DNA from: Gammaproteobacteria bacterium
GTDB lineage: Bacteria; Pseudomonadota; Gammaproteobacteria; Pseudomonadales; IMCC2047
Assembly: GCA_021773395.1 (NCBI GenBank)
Contig: JAJFKB010000010.1
Span: forward strand, 186,001-250,000
Length of the DNA stretch: 64,000 bases
Direction of reading: 5' to 3'
The first letter of the stretch is position 1, and every line of letters begins with the position of its first letter. The notes below the pieces were generated by a model. That model did no database searches, was not told where the DNA came from, and saw only the letters and a program-made list of their open reading frames with translations. The translations under genes and the position numbers were made by a program. Below, piece after piece: positions 12,330 through 21,998 of the stretch.

Positions 12330-12457
12330 GCATCACCCCTGATACTTAAATCATAAATTAGCTATTGTATGCCATAGATTAGTACAAGTATTCCCTCCTC
12401 TCCACTCGCGCCCAAAGAAATGGTCGCGCCCCTAATAATGTATGCTAGCTACTAATA

Positions 12458-12512
12458 ATTATAATGGGTTTTGCATCGCTAGATTAGCGGACTCCCTTCA
12501 GCCCGCTAATCT
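12458..12512 (-). promoter_or_regulatory. Perfect hairpin and possible -10 box between sdhB and sucA
   Basis: AGATTAGCGG and CCGCTAATCT (12481-12490 and 12503-12512) form a perfect 10-bp stem with a 12-base loop just downstream of sdhB. No T-run follows on the minus strand, so it is not a canonical intrinsic terminator; it may act as an RNA stability or processing hairpin. A TATAAT (complement of 12458-12463) follows before sucA but has no good -35 partner. Confidence 0.45.
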
Positions 12513-12528
12513 TGGGAGCCTCTGATAC

Positions 12529-13233
12529 CTAAGTCGCTCTTTGTATCAGCATTTCCCGAATATGACCAATCGCCCGTGTAGGGTTTAAGCCTTTCGGGCA
12601 TACGCTAACGCAGTTCATAATGCCCCGACAGCGAAATACGCTGAATGGGTCATCCAGCTCAGCCAGCCTTTCCTGAGTTGCATCATCCCGGCTATCCGCC
12701 AAAAATCGATAGGCCTGAAGCAAACCTGATGGGCCAATAAATTTATCGGGGTTCCACCAGAACGAAGGACAGGCGGTTGAACAGCAAGCACAGAGTATAC
12801 ACTCGTAGAGCCCATCCAGCTTTTCCCGTTCTTCCGGCGACTGCAATCGCTCAATGGCCGGTGCCGGGTTGTCATTGATGAGATAGGGCTTAATCTTCTC
12901 ATACTGCTTATAGAAGATACTCATATCCACCACCAGATCACGCACCACTGGCAACCCCGGTAAAGGGCGTAATACGAGTTTATTCTTTTTCACGGTTTCC
13001 GATAATGGTGTAATGCAGGCCAGGCCATTCTTGCCATTCATATTCATGCCGTCTGAACCACAAACCCCTTCACGGCAAGATCGGCGATAGGCTATTGACT
13101 CATCCTGGCCTTTTAGCAATTCCAGCACATCCAACACCATGAGATCCTTGCCGCCGGTGTCGACCTGGACATCCTGCATATAGGGTGCACTATCAGTTTC
13201 AGGGTTATAGCGATAGATACTGACTGTTAACAT
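12529..13233 (-). CDS. sdhB: Succinate dehydrogenase iron-sulfur subunit
   Basis: 234 residues. Three cluster-binding regions are visible: [2Fe-2S] in CREGVCGSDGMNMNGKNGLA followed by C, [4Fe-4S] in CILCACCSTACP, and [3Fe-4S] in CRGIMNCVSVCPKGLNP. It passes electrons from the SdhA flavin to the quinone site in the inner membrane. It starts 14 bp after sdhA and is the last sdh gene; the order sdhCDAB is the standard gammaproteobacterial order. Confidence 0.98.
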   Translation of the reverse strand: MLTVSIYRYNPETDSAPYMQDVQVDTGGKDLMVLDVLELLKGQDESIAYRRSCREGVCGSDGMNMNGKNGLACITPLSETVKKNKLVLRPLPGLPVVRDLVVDMSIFYKQYEKIKPYLINDNPAPAIERLQSPEEREKLDGLYECILCACCSTACPSFWWNPDKFIGPSGLLQAYRFLADSRDDATQERLAELDDPFSVFRCRGIMNCVSVCPKGLNPTRAIGHIREMLIQRAT

Positions 13234-13247
13234 AGATATAGTCCCGA

Positions 13248-15020
13248 TTAATAGGTACGTTCTTTTGGCTCGAAAGGCTCAACGGTTTTCGGCGTAAAGT
13301 TTACAGCTCGCTTGCCTACCCGTTTTTCGCCCGGGTAGTACATTGAGTGACAGAGCCAGTTTTCATCATCGCGAGTCTGGTAATCATCACGTGCGTGAGC
13401 ACCACGGCTTTCCTTGCGCTCTTCAGCGGTAATAGCTGTTGCCTCGGCAACTTCCAGCAGGTTTTGCAATTCCAGCGCCTCGATACGCGCGGTGTTAAAG
13501 GCATTGCTTTTATCATCCAGCTTCACGTTTTCAATACGTGGCCGCAGATCTGCCAGCTTCTTAATGCCTTCCTGCATAAACTCACCTTTACGGAATACGC
13601 CAAAGTGATTCTGCATAATACTCTGTAATTCGGTACGCAGGCCGGCGGCATTTTCACCTTCATTGCTGCCATTAATCTTATCCAGACGACTTAGTGCCTG
13701 GTCAAGATCTGTATCACTGGCATCACGCAGGTCAATACCTTCGCGCAGTGCTTTTTCAATATAGAGTCCAGATGCACGACCAAACACTACAAGATCCAGC
13801 AGTGAATTTCCGCCCAACCGATTGGCGCCGTGCACTGAAACGCAAGCCACTTCACCACAGGCATAAAGACCATCAATCACCTCATCATTCCCGTCGCCGT
13901 CCACCCTTAAGGCCTGACCGCTCACATTAGTGGGTATGCCGCCCATCATGTAGTGACAGGTCGGAACCACAGGAATCGGTACTTTAACCGGATCTGCGTG
14001 CGCAAAGGTGCGTGACAATTCACAGATACCCGGAAGCCGGCTTTCCAGAACCTCTTCTCCCAAATGATCAAGCTTCAGATACACATGATCACCATTAGGT
14101 CCACATCCTCGACCCGCGAGGATCTCCAGCACCATGGAACGGGCCACTACATCACGCCCGGCGAGATCTTTGGCATTGGGCGCATAACGCTCCATAAAGC
14201 GTTCACCATCTTTATTAATCAGGTACCCACCTTCTCCGCGACAGCCTTCAGTAACCAGTACACCCGCACCGTGAATACCGGTTGGATGGAACTGCCACAT
14301 CTCTATGTCCTGAACCGGGAAGCCGGCACGCAGCGCCATGCCCACACCATCACCCGTATTGATATGCGCATTTGTGGTGGAAGCATAGATACGCCCGGCA
14401 CCACCCGTTGCAAAAACAGTCGCCTTCGATTTTACATAAACCGTTTCACCTGTTTCCATGCAAATGGCAATTACGCCGACCACAGCGCCGTCCTGATTTT
14501 TTACGATATCAGTGGCATACCACTCATTCAGAAAAACCGTTTTATTCTTTAGATTGCTCTGATACAAGGCATGCAGCAAAGCGTGTCCAGTCCGGTCAGC
14601 CGCGGCACATGTACGTGCTGCCTGCCCGCCTTTTCCGTAATCCTTGGACTGCCCGCCAAAGGGTCGCTGATAGATGCGGCCCGATTCAGTACGGGAAAAA
14701 GGTAACCCCATATGCTCTAGCTCGAAAACCGCTTCCGGCCCAACGCTACACATGTACTCGATCGCATCCTGGTCACCGATATAGTCAGAACCTTTGACTG
14801 TATCGTACATATGCCAACGCCAGTCATCATTCGGATCGTCACTGGCAATTGCACAGGTAATCCCCCCCTGGGCTGACACCGTGTGTGAGCGAGTCGGAAA
14901 TACTTTACTAATAACGGCTGTTTTGTAACCCGATTGTGCCAGTTGCAGTGCCGCACGCATACCCGCTCCGCCACCACCGACAATCACTCCGTCATAACTG
15001 AGAGTTCTTATATTTGCCAT
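13248..15020 (-). CDS. sdhA: Succinate dehydrogenase flavoprotein subunit
   Basis: 590 residues. FAD-binding motif [18 protein letters not shown]; the histidine that carries covalent FAD is in [11 protein letters not shown]; the catalytic region includes [20 protein letters not shown]. It oxidises succinate to fumarate as part of complex II. It begins three bases after the sdhD stop and runs into sdhB with a 14-bp gap, as expected for a single transcription unit. Confidence 0.98.
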   Translation of the reverse strand: MANIRTLSYDGVIVGGGGAGMRAALQLAQSGYKTAVISKVFPTRSHTVSAQGGITCAIASDDPNDDWRWHMYDTVKGSDYIGDQDAIEYMCSVGPEAVFELEHMGLPFSRTESGRIYQRPFGGQSKDYGKGGQAARTCAAADRTGHALLHALYQSNLKNKTVFLNEWYATDIVKNQDGAVVGVIAICMETGETVYVKSKATVFATGGAGRIYASTTNAHINTGDGVGMALRAGFPVQDIEMWQFHPTGIHGAGVLVTEGCRGEGGYLINKDGERFMERYAPNAKDLAGRDVVARSMVLEILAGRGCGPNGDHVYLKLDHLGEEVLESRLPGICELSRTFAHADPVKVPIPVVPTCHYMMGGIPTNVSGQALRVDGDGNDEVIDGLYACGEVACVSVHGANRLGGNSLLDLVVFGRASGLYIEKALREGIDLRDASDTDLDQALSRLDKINGSNEGENAAGLRTELQSIMQNHFGVFRKGEFMQEGIKKLADLRPRIENVKLDDKSNAFNTARIEALELQNLLEVAEATAITAEERKESRGAHARDDYQTRDDENWLCHSMYYPGEKRVGKRAVNFTPKTVEPFEPKERTY

Positions 15021-15023
15021 CTA

Positions 15024-15392
15024 TTAGTTACCCCACAAAATGTCGATACCCCAAACCAGATACACAAACAATGCCACCATACAGGCGCATTGCACCACGA
15101 ACCGTACTGCCGTGGCTGCTTTTCCAAGTGATAAGGGAGTCAAATAATCCGTTGTAATCGTCCACACGCCAACCCAGGCATGCGCGACCAAAGAAAGTAA
15201 TGCCAGCAATGAGAAGATACGCATTCCGGTTGATTCGAACAACGCGACCCACTGCGTATATTGAACGTCAGCCTGCTGCAAAAACCAGAACACCAGAAAC
15301 AGCGTATATGCCGCCAGGATAACCGCACTGACTCGCTGAACAACCCAATCCGCAAGACCGCTGCGACCAAAACTCGTAACGTTAGTTACCAT
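15024..15392 (-). CDS. sdhD: Succinate dehydrogenase membrane anchor subunit
   Basis: 122 residues with three predicted transmembrane helices (around residues 17-38, 57-78 and 94-115). The motif HAWVGVWTITTDYL matches the conserved His/Asp region of SdhD that helps bind haem b and ubiquinone. It overlaps the end of sdhC by seven bases and is followed closely by sdhA. Confidence 0.95.
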   Translation of the reverse strand: MVTNVTSFGRSGLADWVVQRVSAVILAAYTLFLVFWFLQQADVQYTQWVALFESTGMRIFSLLALLSLVAHAWVGVWTITTDYLTPLSLGKAATAVRFVVQCACMVALFVYLVWGIDILWGN

Positions 15393-15760
15393 ATCGCCAC
15401 CCCCGTAACAATAATCAGAATAATTGAAATACCCAGGGTAAGCTTCGCCCCCAGCTGAGCGCCTTCCAGCGTTTCGCCGATACCAAAGTCCATCAGCAGA
15501 TGTTTAAACCCTGCTACCAGGTGGTAAATAAGCGAAGATAACAATCCCCACAGCACAAGTTTGGCGAAGATGCCGGAGAAACACTCCTGCAGCTCTTTGA
15601 AACTTTGCTCAGACGACAATGACTGATCCAGCATGTAAATCAGAATCGCAATGCCAAAAAAGAGCAACAAGCCAGATACTCGATGGATAATAGAAGCGAT
15701 GGCCGGGATGGGTTGCTTTATTGTGAAAAGATCAAGATTGACGGGTCTATTGTCATTCAC
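15386..15760 (-). CDS. sdhC: Succinate dehydrogenase cytochrome b556 subunit
   Basis: 124 residues, three transmembrane helices. The conserved SIIHRVSG motif (quinone site) and HLVAGFKHLLMD (haem-ligand histidine) are present, and the N-terminus RPVNLDLFTIKQPIPAIASI is typical of SdhC. The start is GTG at 15760; no ATG is available in frame at the conserved N-terminus. First gene of the sdh-suc run, with a candidate promoter about 75-100 bases upstream. Confidence 0.96.
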   Translation of the reverse strand: MNDNRPVNLDLFTIKQPIPAIASIIHRVSGLLLFFGIAILIYMLDQSLSSEQSFKELQECFSGIFAKLVLWGLLSSLIYHLVAGFKHLLMDFGIGETLEGAQLGAKLTLGISIILIIVTGVAIW

Positions 15761-15834
15761 GGTTTTTAATACCCCAACTGGTTAAAGGGAGCCTGACTAA
15801 CATAGATAATATAGTCAGTGCAAACGGGGCATGT

Positions 15835-15863
15835 ATTGTAGTGAAGCGTCCAGCAATGCTCAA
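15835..15863 (-). promoter_or_regulatory. Candidate sigma-70 promoter of sdhC
   Basis: On the minus strand TTGAGC (complement of 15858-15863), a 17-bp spacer and TACAAT (complement of 15835-15840). Four of six -35 bases and five of six -10 bases match consensus, at ideal spacing. It would give a leader of about 70 bases. Confidence 0.5.
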
Positions 15864-16102
15864 GCGGATTATCCAGCAAACCTGGCTTTTAATTCTTGTT
15901 TAACGAAAAAACTAGCGGGCGGCGAGTCGAAAAGCCTTAAACCAAAGGGCTACACAAGAATGAAGCCCCACCAATAACCAGAGTTTATGTCAAACATTCA
16001 CTCCAGTTATTAAGGGCACCTTACAACAGAGATAATGGCATATCCAGTCGATTTAAAAGAACCCGCTCTCTTGCGATTAATCAATTATTAGAATTTCTCT
16101 GT
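15864..16102. other. Intergenic region between sdhC and gltA
   Basis: The full gap between the divergent sdh and gltA genes is 466 bp. Apart from the two promoters listed separately I see no open reading frame, clear operator or RNA structure in it. The size suggests room for regulators of the TCA genes. Confidence 0.6.
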
Positions 16103-16130
16103 TTGACAAATTTTTTTAGGGCCATATAGT
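16103..16130 (+). promoter_or_regulatory. Sigma-70 promoter of gltA
   Basis: TTGACA (16103-16108), a 16-bp spacer and TATAGT (16125-16130). This is a near-consensus promoter and would leave an untranslated leader of roughly 90 bases before the gltA ATG at 16227. Confidence 0.75.
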
Positions 16131-16226
16131 GGTTTGTCCGCGAATCAATATCAAATATCTCCGCAGTCGCTTTTCGGATGAATTGAAAGAGCGCACAAAT
16201 GCAGATATAAGGGAGAGAATGAATTT

Positions 16227-17504
16227 ATGACTGATAAAAAAGCCTACTTAACGATAGAAGGGCAAGAACCCATTGAGCTACCTATATATTCAGGAACTCT
16301 CGGCGCAGATGTGATTGATATAAGCAATCTGGGAGCAAATGGTTATTTCACCTTTGACCCGGGGTTCACCTCAACCGCTGCCTGCGAATCAGCGATAACC
16401 TATATCGACGGCGACAAGGGCGTACTGTTACACCGAGGCTATCCGATTGAGCAGCTGGCTGAAAATTCAGACTTCCTTGAAGTTTGTTACCTGCTATTTT
16501 ATGGCGAGCTGCCTACAGCCGAGCAGAAGAGCGAGTTCATTGAGACGATCGGCACTCACACGATGGCACATGAGCAGTTAAGTTTCTTCTTTAGAGGCTT
16601 TCGTCGTGACGCACACCCCATGTCAATCATGTGTGGTGTCGTTGGTGCGCTATCTGCGTTCTATCATGACGCAATGGATATCACCATACCAAGGCACCGC
16701 GAAATTACCGCAAACCGCCTGGTTGCAAAAATTCCTACTCTGGCAGCCATGTCCTACAAGTATTCCATAGGTCAACCGTTCGTTTATCCACGCAACGATC
16801 TCGATTACGCCTCAAACTTTCTGTATATGATGTTTGCGACGCCCTGTGAAGATTACGTAGTCAGCCCCATCCTGGCAAAAGCTATGGATCGTATTTTTAT
16901 GCTACATGCCGATCATGAGCAAAACGCTTCCACATCAACCGTCAGACTGGCCGGCTCCAGCCAGGCCAACCCGTTTGCCTGTATCGCTGCCGGAATTGCA
17001 ACCCTCTGGGGACCTGCACACGGCGGCGCAAATGAAGCCTGCCTGGAAATGCTGATTGAAATTGGCGATGAATCTAATGTCGACGAATATGTCGCGCGCG
17101 CTAAAGACAAAAATGACCCGTTCCGTCTCATGGGTTTCGGTCACCGCGTTTACAAAAATTACGACCCCCGCGCCACCGTCATGCAAAAAACCTGTGACGA
17201 AGTGCTTAAAGAGCTGGGGATTGATGACGAACCGTTATTCCGTATCGCACGCAAACTAGAAAAAGTTGCACTGGAAGACCCCTATTTCGTTGAGAAAAAG
17301 CTCTACCCGAACGTCGACTTCTACTCAGGGATTATTCTTCGTGCAATAGGCATTCCGACCACTATGTTCACGGTTATTTTTGCACTTGCCAGAACTATCG
17401 GCTGGATCAGCCACTGGAACGAGATGGTCAGTGAGCCCTATCGTATAGGTCGCCCACGCCAGCTCTACACCGGCCACGAAAAACGCGATTATCCTAAAAA
17501 ATAA
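16227..17504 (+). CDS. gltA: Citrate synthase (type II, hexameric)
   Basis: 425 residues. It condenses acetyl-CoA and oxaloacetate to citrate. Conserved catalytic segments are visible: [30 protein letters not shown] and [15 protein letters not shown], with DFYSGI near the C-terminus. The N-terminal domain before residue 60 ([28 protein letters not shown]) is that of NADH-inhibited Gram-negative enzymes. GGGAGAG lies upstream of the ATG. It is divergent from sdhCDAB and ends at a strong terminator shared with the convergent protease gene. Confidence 0.98.
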   Translation: MTDKKAYLTIEGQEPIELPIYSGTLGADVIDISNLGANGYFTFDPGFTSTAACESAITYIDGDKGVLLHRGYPIEQLAENSDFLEVCYLLFYGELPTAEQKSEFIETIGTHTMAHEQLSFFFRGFRRDAHPMSIMCGVVGALSAFYHDAMDITIPRHREITANRLVAKIPTLAAMSYKYSIGQPFVYPRNDLDYASNFLYMMFATPCEDYVVSPILAKAMDRIFMLHADHEQNASTSTVRLAGSSQANPFACIAAGIATLWGPAHGGANEACLEMLIEIGDESNVDEYVARAKDKNDPFRLMGFGHRVYKNYDPRATVMQKTCDEVLKELGIDDEPLFRIARKLEKVALEDPYFVEKKLYPNVDFYSGIILRAIGIPTTMFTVIFALARTIGWISHWNEMVSEPYRIGRPRQLYTGHEKRDYPKK

Positions 17505-17526
17505 CGGTTAGCGCGATAGTTTGAAG

Positions 17527-17552
17527 AGGCCAGGCATTTGCCTGGCCTTTTT
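17527..17552 (+). terminator. Intrinsic terminator after gltA
   Basis: Perfect 10-bp stem AGGCCAGGCA / TGCCTGGCCT with a two-base loop, followed by six T. It sits between gltA and the convergent protease gene; on the minus strand the following bases are less T-rich, so it serves mainly gltA. Confidence 0.92.
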
Positions 17553-17575
17553 TATGGCTCACGCAAACCTAAGCG

Positions 17576-20527
17576 CTACAATTGAAAAACTTCGAATTTA
17601 TCCCTGTCACTTATATTTGCCACCTGGCCATTATTGGTCACCACTGCAATACTCGCCTTTTCCGGCTGCAGATAGGTCGAACCGACACGCAGCAGATCAT
17701 CTAACGAGACATTGAGAATGCGTTGACGAAACTCTGATCGCTGTTCCGGCGTGCGCCCAAAAAGATTGTTGTGGAAGGCCCGTTTTGCCTCCCCGGCTGG
17801 AGAGCCCGGCTTGTCAATCGAACCGATCACACCCAGCACTGCCTCTTCAAGCAAATGCGCTTTGTGCGACTCGCCCAGCAACCAGTCCAGCGCGCCGTCC
17901 ATATCATCCAGTGTTTCCTGTAGCCTCGGATCCCGATAGGAACAGAAGCGAAATGCCGCGACGGATGAATCCTGATTGGCGCTCGAACCATAGGCACCTC
18001 CCTGCTCCCGGATAACTCGATGCAGGTAGCCGTTTTTCAGATACTCTCCCAGTAATGTCAGAGCTGCAGAATCCGGATGCTCCGGCGGCACCGTTGGATA
18101 AGCTTTCGCGCAGAAATTAACCTGGGTACTGGTCGTCCAGATCTGAAACACCTGCTTCCTGACCGGCGACAACATCAAACCCTGCCAATTCTCCACTGCT
18201 ACTTTGTTAACAGGCTGCCATTGCTGTTCAATATGCGCTGCAAATTGATCGCCCATATCCGGCTCACCAATCAGCAAAAACTGTCGGGGAGAGCTGGTAA
18301 CAGCCTCATGGATATAAGCAATTCTTTCCGCCAGACTGCTGAGCGACTCGGCGCGAGTACCCGTGTTTTTAATACTGTCATCCAGTGCTTTGAGAGATTT
18401 AATGCCAGCCAAACCAGATAGCTGATAATTTAGTTCGGCAACCGGACTCATGCCACTGCAGGCGGCATTCATGGCCAGCACATGGCCATTACCGGTCACA
18501 CTCTGCTCTGCTCCGGCTCGTTTCTGTGCAACCAGGTCGGCGATTCTCTCTAATTCATCAAAACGGGGTGCTGTCAGCGTCGTGCAGACCAATTCTGACA
18601 ATTTTTCGTGGTTACGTGCCAGCGCCTTCGCGGAGAGTGTAAAGTAACCTTTCGCATTTTGCTCATCATCGACCGCACCACGAATTTGGCTATGCGCACT
18701 GATACCTCCCGAAACACTGGACTGCCAAGCCTGAACCTGCAGATAATCCATCTCGCCGCAGCCCAACTCGGTAAGGCAACTGCTATAGCAGGGTAAAATC
18801 TTCAAGCACTCTTCTGACAACTGCGGCAATTCATGGATCACTTGCTGATAAACCAGACCATTAGTACCCTCCTCATAACGATTCAAGGGGCTACCGGCTA
18901 TACTGGAGGCCTTCTCTGGCAGCGGTATTTTCAGCGTTGCCGGGATATCTGAAATACCCACTTTCGGCAAAATATCCACATCGTCTTCGCGCTCCTGACG
19001 CTCTGCCAAATCAGCACTTTGTTTGATTATCTGCTGCTTTTGCTGTTCACTCAACCCTGCCTTAATGGCCGCCAACCGTTTGGCCTCAGCCAACTGACGA
19101 CGCTGATCCAGCTCCATATCCGGCAGCAGGGATAATCGCACGCGATGCGGGTTTTCCAGCAAAAGCTCTTTGACCAGCCCCTTAATGTAATTCGGATCCT
19201 TGATCGATTCACGCAGATCTTCCAGAACCGGATCCAGATTCAATATATCGATAGGATCCCCTCGATGTATCGCTGCCGACAATCCGGATAAAATTAATTG
19301 CAAACCATAGGGAAAACCATCACCACGAATCTCCCGCTGGGTTAACTCCAACTGGTGTAATATCGCCTCCACCCGATCCTGCGCAATGCCCTGCTCAGCA
19401 ACCTGCTCCAAAACACCTGTTACCAGCGCTTCAAACTGCTGTGCTTTATCCGGCTCACTGCCTTCCAGGCCGCAGACAAAGCACATCTCCCGATTTGAAT
19501 CTTCCAGTCCACACAAGGGCGACGGAGCACTGCCCAGCTCTGTCGTTTCCAGCGCCTGACGCAGCGGCGACGCACTGTCATTGAGTAGCACATTGGACAG
19601 CAGGTGCGCTTCCAGTTGTTTTTGTAAATCGGTACTTTGGCCCAGCAGCCAACCTAACACATGGTGGGTTTTCGCCTCACCGCCTTCCTCACTGGCGTAG
19701 CACTCCTGCACCGCAACAGTCGCATGATAGCGTTTTTCATCACCAACACTGATCTGCCTATCCAGTCGCTCAAAGCGGACCAGCGCATTATCCTCTATCT
19801 TTTGCTGCAACTGCTCAGCAGGAATATCCCCATAGGTCATAAAGACCGCATTACTAGGGTGATAGTGGGTTTTGTAAAACGCCAACAACTCATCGTAATC
19901 CAAATCCGGAATATCATCCGGCTCGCCACCACTGTTGTAATGGTAGGTACTGGTCGGATAGAGATACTTTGAAAGTGTCTGCCACAATAGCGATACCGGG
20001 GAACTCATTGCCCCCTTCATCTCATTGAATACCACTCCCTTGTATACCAGCTCACTTTCTGCATTCTCTGTCTCAGCAAATTCAAGCCGATGTCCTTCCT
20101 GCGCAAAATCCAGCGGGTCTAATCGAGAGAAGAAAACCGCATCCAAATACACATCCAACAAATTAAAATAGTCTTTTCGGTTTTGTGAGGCAAAGGGATA
20201 AGCTGTCCAGTCGGAACTGGTAAAAGCATTCATAAAGGTATTTAAGGAGCGCCTGAGCATCATAAAGAAGGGGTCGCGTACCGGATATTTCTCACTCCCG
20301 CACAGCGCTGTATGTTCTAGAATATGCGCCACCCCCGTTGAATCAGTGGGTACCGTACGCAGCGCTACCAGAAATACATTCTCTGGATTATCCGTCGCCA
20401 TATGGTAATGCAGCGCGCCGGTTTTTTTATGTTCGAAGGCTTGTACTTCAAGATTCAGTGAATGAATGTACTGATTCCGCAGCCAGCGGAAAGATGGGTG
20501 TGCGTTACTGGATTCTTGGCTAGTCAT
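17576..20527 (-). CDS. M16C-family zinc metalloprotease (PreP/insulinase-like)
   Basis: 983 residues, the length of the presequence-protease type that forms a closed clamshell from one chain. The inverted zinc motif HILEH near residue 67 is followed by the conserved LCGSEKYPVRDPFF and FTSSDWTAYPFAS segments; the distal glutamate is expected in the ELVYKGVVFNEMKGAM region. Four homologous halves-type repeats occur through the chain. There is no signal peptide, so it probably degrades oligopeptides in the cytoplasm. It is convergent with gltA and lies 52 bp after msrB on the same strand. Confidence 0.93.
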   Translation of the reverse strand: MTSQESSNAHPSFRWLRNQYIHSLNLEVQAFEHKKTGALHYHMATDNPENVFLVALRTVPTDSTGVAHILEHTALCGSEKYPVRDPFFMMLRRSLNTFMNAFTSSDWTAYPFASQNRKDYFNLLDVYLDAVFFSRLDPLDFAQEGHRLEFAETENAESELVYKGVVFNEMKGAMSSPVSLLWQTLSKYLYPTSTYHYNSGGEPDDIPDLDYDELLAFYKTHYHPSNAVFMTYGDIPAEQLQQKIEDNALVRFERLDRQISVGDEKRYHATVAVQECYASEEGGEAKTHHVLGWLLGQSTDLQKQLEAHLLSNVLLNDSASPLRQALETTELGSAPSPLCGLEDSNREMCFVCGLEGSEPDKAQQFEALVTGVLEQVAEQGIAQDRVEAILHQLELTQREIRGDGFPYGLQLILSGLSAAIHRGDPIDILNLDPVLEDLRESIKDPNYIKGLVKELLLENPHRVRLSLLPDMELDQRRQLAEAKRLAAIKAGLSEQQKQQIIKQSADLAERQEREDDVDILPKVGISDIPATLKIPLPEKASSIAGSPLNRYEEGTNGLVYQQVIHELPQLSEECLKILPCYSSCLTELGCGEMDYLQVQAWQSSVSGGISAHSQIRGAVDDEQNAKGYFTLSAKALARNHEKLSELVCTTLTAPRFDELERIADLVAQKRAGAEQSVTGNGHVLAMNAACSGMSPVAELNYQLSGLAGIKSLKALDDSIKNTGTRAESLSSLAERIAYIHEAVTSSPRQFLLIGEPDMGDQFAAHIEQQWQPVNKVAVENWQGLMLSPVRKQVFQIWTTSTQVNFCAKAYPTVPPEHPDSAALTLLGEYLKNGYLHRVIREQGGAYGSSANQDSSVAAFRFCSYRDPRLQETLDDMDGALDWLLGESHKAHLLEEAVLGVIGSIDKPGSPAGEAKRAFHNNLFGRTPEQRSEFRQRILNVSLDDLLRVGSTYLQPEKASIAVVTNNGQVANISDRDKFEVFQL

Positions 20528-20579
20528 TAGAAAAAAATCATTCCTCGATAGTATTACTCAGATTTAACGCAGGCGGCAC

Positions 20580-20984
20580 TTAATCCTGCGAATTGTCGGC
20601 ATCCAACTTCAGTGCCACGGAATTAATACAATAACGCAGCCCTGTAGGTTCAGGACCATCATCAAATACATGGCCAAGATGCGCATCACAACGACCACAA
20701 AGAACCTCGGTCCGAGCCATAAACAGGCTGTCATCTGATTCGCTGTTGACACTCTCCTGATCAAGCGGCTCCCAGAAACTGGGCCAGCCGCTCCCCGAAT
20801 CAAATTTTGCATCAGCATCAAATAAAGCCGCACCACAACAGACACAACGATACAGCCCCGGTGTTTTACAGTTGTAATATTCGCCGGTAAAGGGCCGCTC
20901 CGTCCCTTTCTTGCGGCATACACTAAATTGCTCAGGCGTCAGTTCATCAGCCCACTCCTGCTCAGATTTATTGACTTTGTCCAT
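20580..20984 (-). CDS. msrB: Peptide-methionine (R)-S-oxide reductase
   Basis: 134 residues. It reduces methionine-R-sulfoxide in oxidised proteins. Two CxxC pairs bind structural zinc (CVCCGAALF and [12 protein letters not shown]), and the catalytic cysteine is in RYCINSVAL near the C-terminus. The conserved GSGWPSF segment is present. There is no signal peptide, so it is cytoplasmic. It is upstream of the M16C protease on the same strand and may share its transcript. Confidence 0.96.
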   Translation of the reverse strand: MDKVNKSEQEWADELTPEQFSVCRKKGTERPFTGEYYNCKTPGLYRCVCCGAALFDADAKFDSGSGWPSFWEPLDQESVNSESDDSLFMARTEVLCGRCDAHLGHVFDDGPEPTGLRYCINSVALKLDADNSQD

Positions 20985-21372
20985 GGTTCTACCTCTCTTT
21001 CAATGGAAAACTATATCAGTCTGCTTAGGCTTCGACCATAGCGAAAAGAAAAGGATCAGAGAACCTGGCGAATTTATCATCCCAAATAGCCGTTCTAAAT
21101 CAGACGCTGGATTCTAATTCCATCTATGCAAAATACTTGATTCGAAACAAGGATACTTTTATCGTAACCAGGCTAAACCTGTCTAATCATACATCTGTTC
21201 GCAGTGTCTGATGCCATGGTAATGGCACATTTGAGGAGTTTTATTTTCAATAGCCGGTATATTCTTCTAGCGCTAAAGCTTAATTTTGAACGCAAACCCT
21301 ATGAATGCGAAAACCCATTTTTAGTCACTACGAGGTCCATAGACTTACGCCAAGACCGATAGCCATAAAACG
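20985..21372. other. Non-coding stretch between msrB and the 195-aa gene
   Basis: 388 bp with no supported gene. The only structure I see is a short perfect hairpin TGCCAT-GGTA-ATGGCA at 21212-21227, without a T-run. The msrB promoter and the promoter of the divergent gene must lie here but no strong hexamers stand out. Confidence 0.5.
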
Positions 21373-21960
21373 ATGAATAATGATGAAAAAGAGATCGCCG
21401 CATTAACACAAGCTCGTAATAAAAAAACGAGAGGGTATGCCGATCACTTCGGATGGTCAACGGATAGGGACCTTGAGGAATGGGGTGTTGTTTTATCTCT
21501 CAACGAGGCGCTGGAAAAATCTGGTGCCGCAGGATTCTCAAACATTCAGGCACGAGGAAGAGGGAACGACCCTCCAGATTGTGAAGCCTTAACCCAGGAC
21601 AACAAAAGAGTAGCCATAGAGGTCACTGAATTAGTCAGAGAAGAGGCTATCCGTGCTTTCAAAGCCGGGCATGACCATGTAATGGCGGATTGGGATGAAG
21701 AGAGCTTTCTCTCAGCTGTACTGATTTTGATCGAAAAAAAAGATCGTAAATTTGACGCGCTAAAAGGCGGACCTTATCCCGGAGGACACATTCTGGTCAT
21801 ATTCACCGATGAGCCATTACTCAATAGAAAAAACGTCGCCAAGTATCTACAAAAAGAAGTTTTTCCTGCTACAGACAACTTAACACAAATATTTTTCCTT
21901 ATTGCTTACGACCCGCAGATAGAAACGTATCCATGCTTCGAAATCCAGCGCCAAAGCTAG
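21373..21960 (+). CDS. Hypothetical protein with a PD-(D/E)XK-like core
   Basis: 195 residues, not recognised as a named family. The central segment PPDCEAL (residues 67-73) followed about ten residues later by VAIEVTEL (80-87) has the spacing and hydrophobic pattern of the PD-(D/E)XK nuclease fold, D-xn-E-x-K, but the lysine position is threonine. The C-terminal half is mixed alpha/beta with GGHILVIFTDEP as a likely beta strand. No signal peptide or membrane segment. It stands alone between msrB and a methyltransferase gene pointing the other way, so no operon partner suggests a function. A nuclease role is inference only. Confidence 0.65.
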   Translation: MNNDEKEIAALTQARNKKTRGYADHFGWSTDRDLEEWGVVLSLNEALEKSGAAGFSNIQARGRGNDPPDCEALTQDNKRVAIEVTELVREEAIRAFKAGHDHVMADWDEESFLSAVLILIEKKDRKFDALKGGPYPGGHILVIFTDEPLLNRKNVAKYLQKEVFPATDNLTQIFFLIAYDPQIETYPCFEIQRQS

Positions 21961-21998
21961 CCCTCGACAGATACAGCGACCGACAAATAAGTTTAGAA

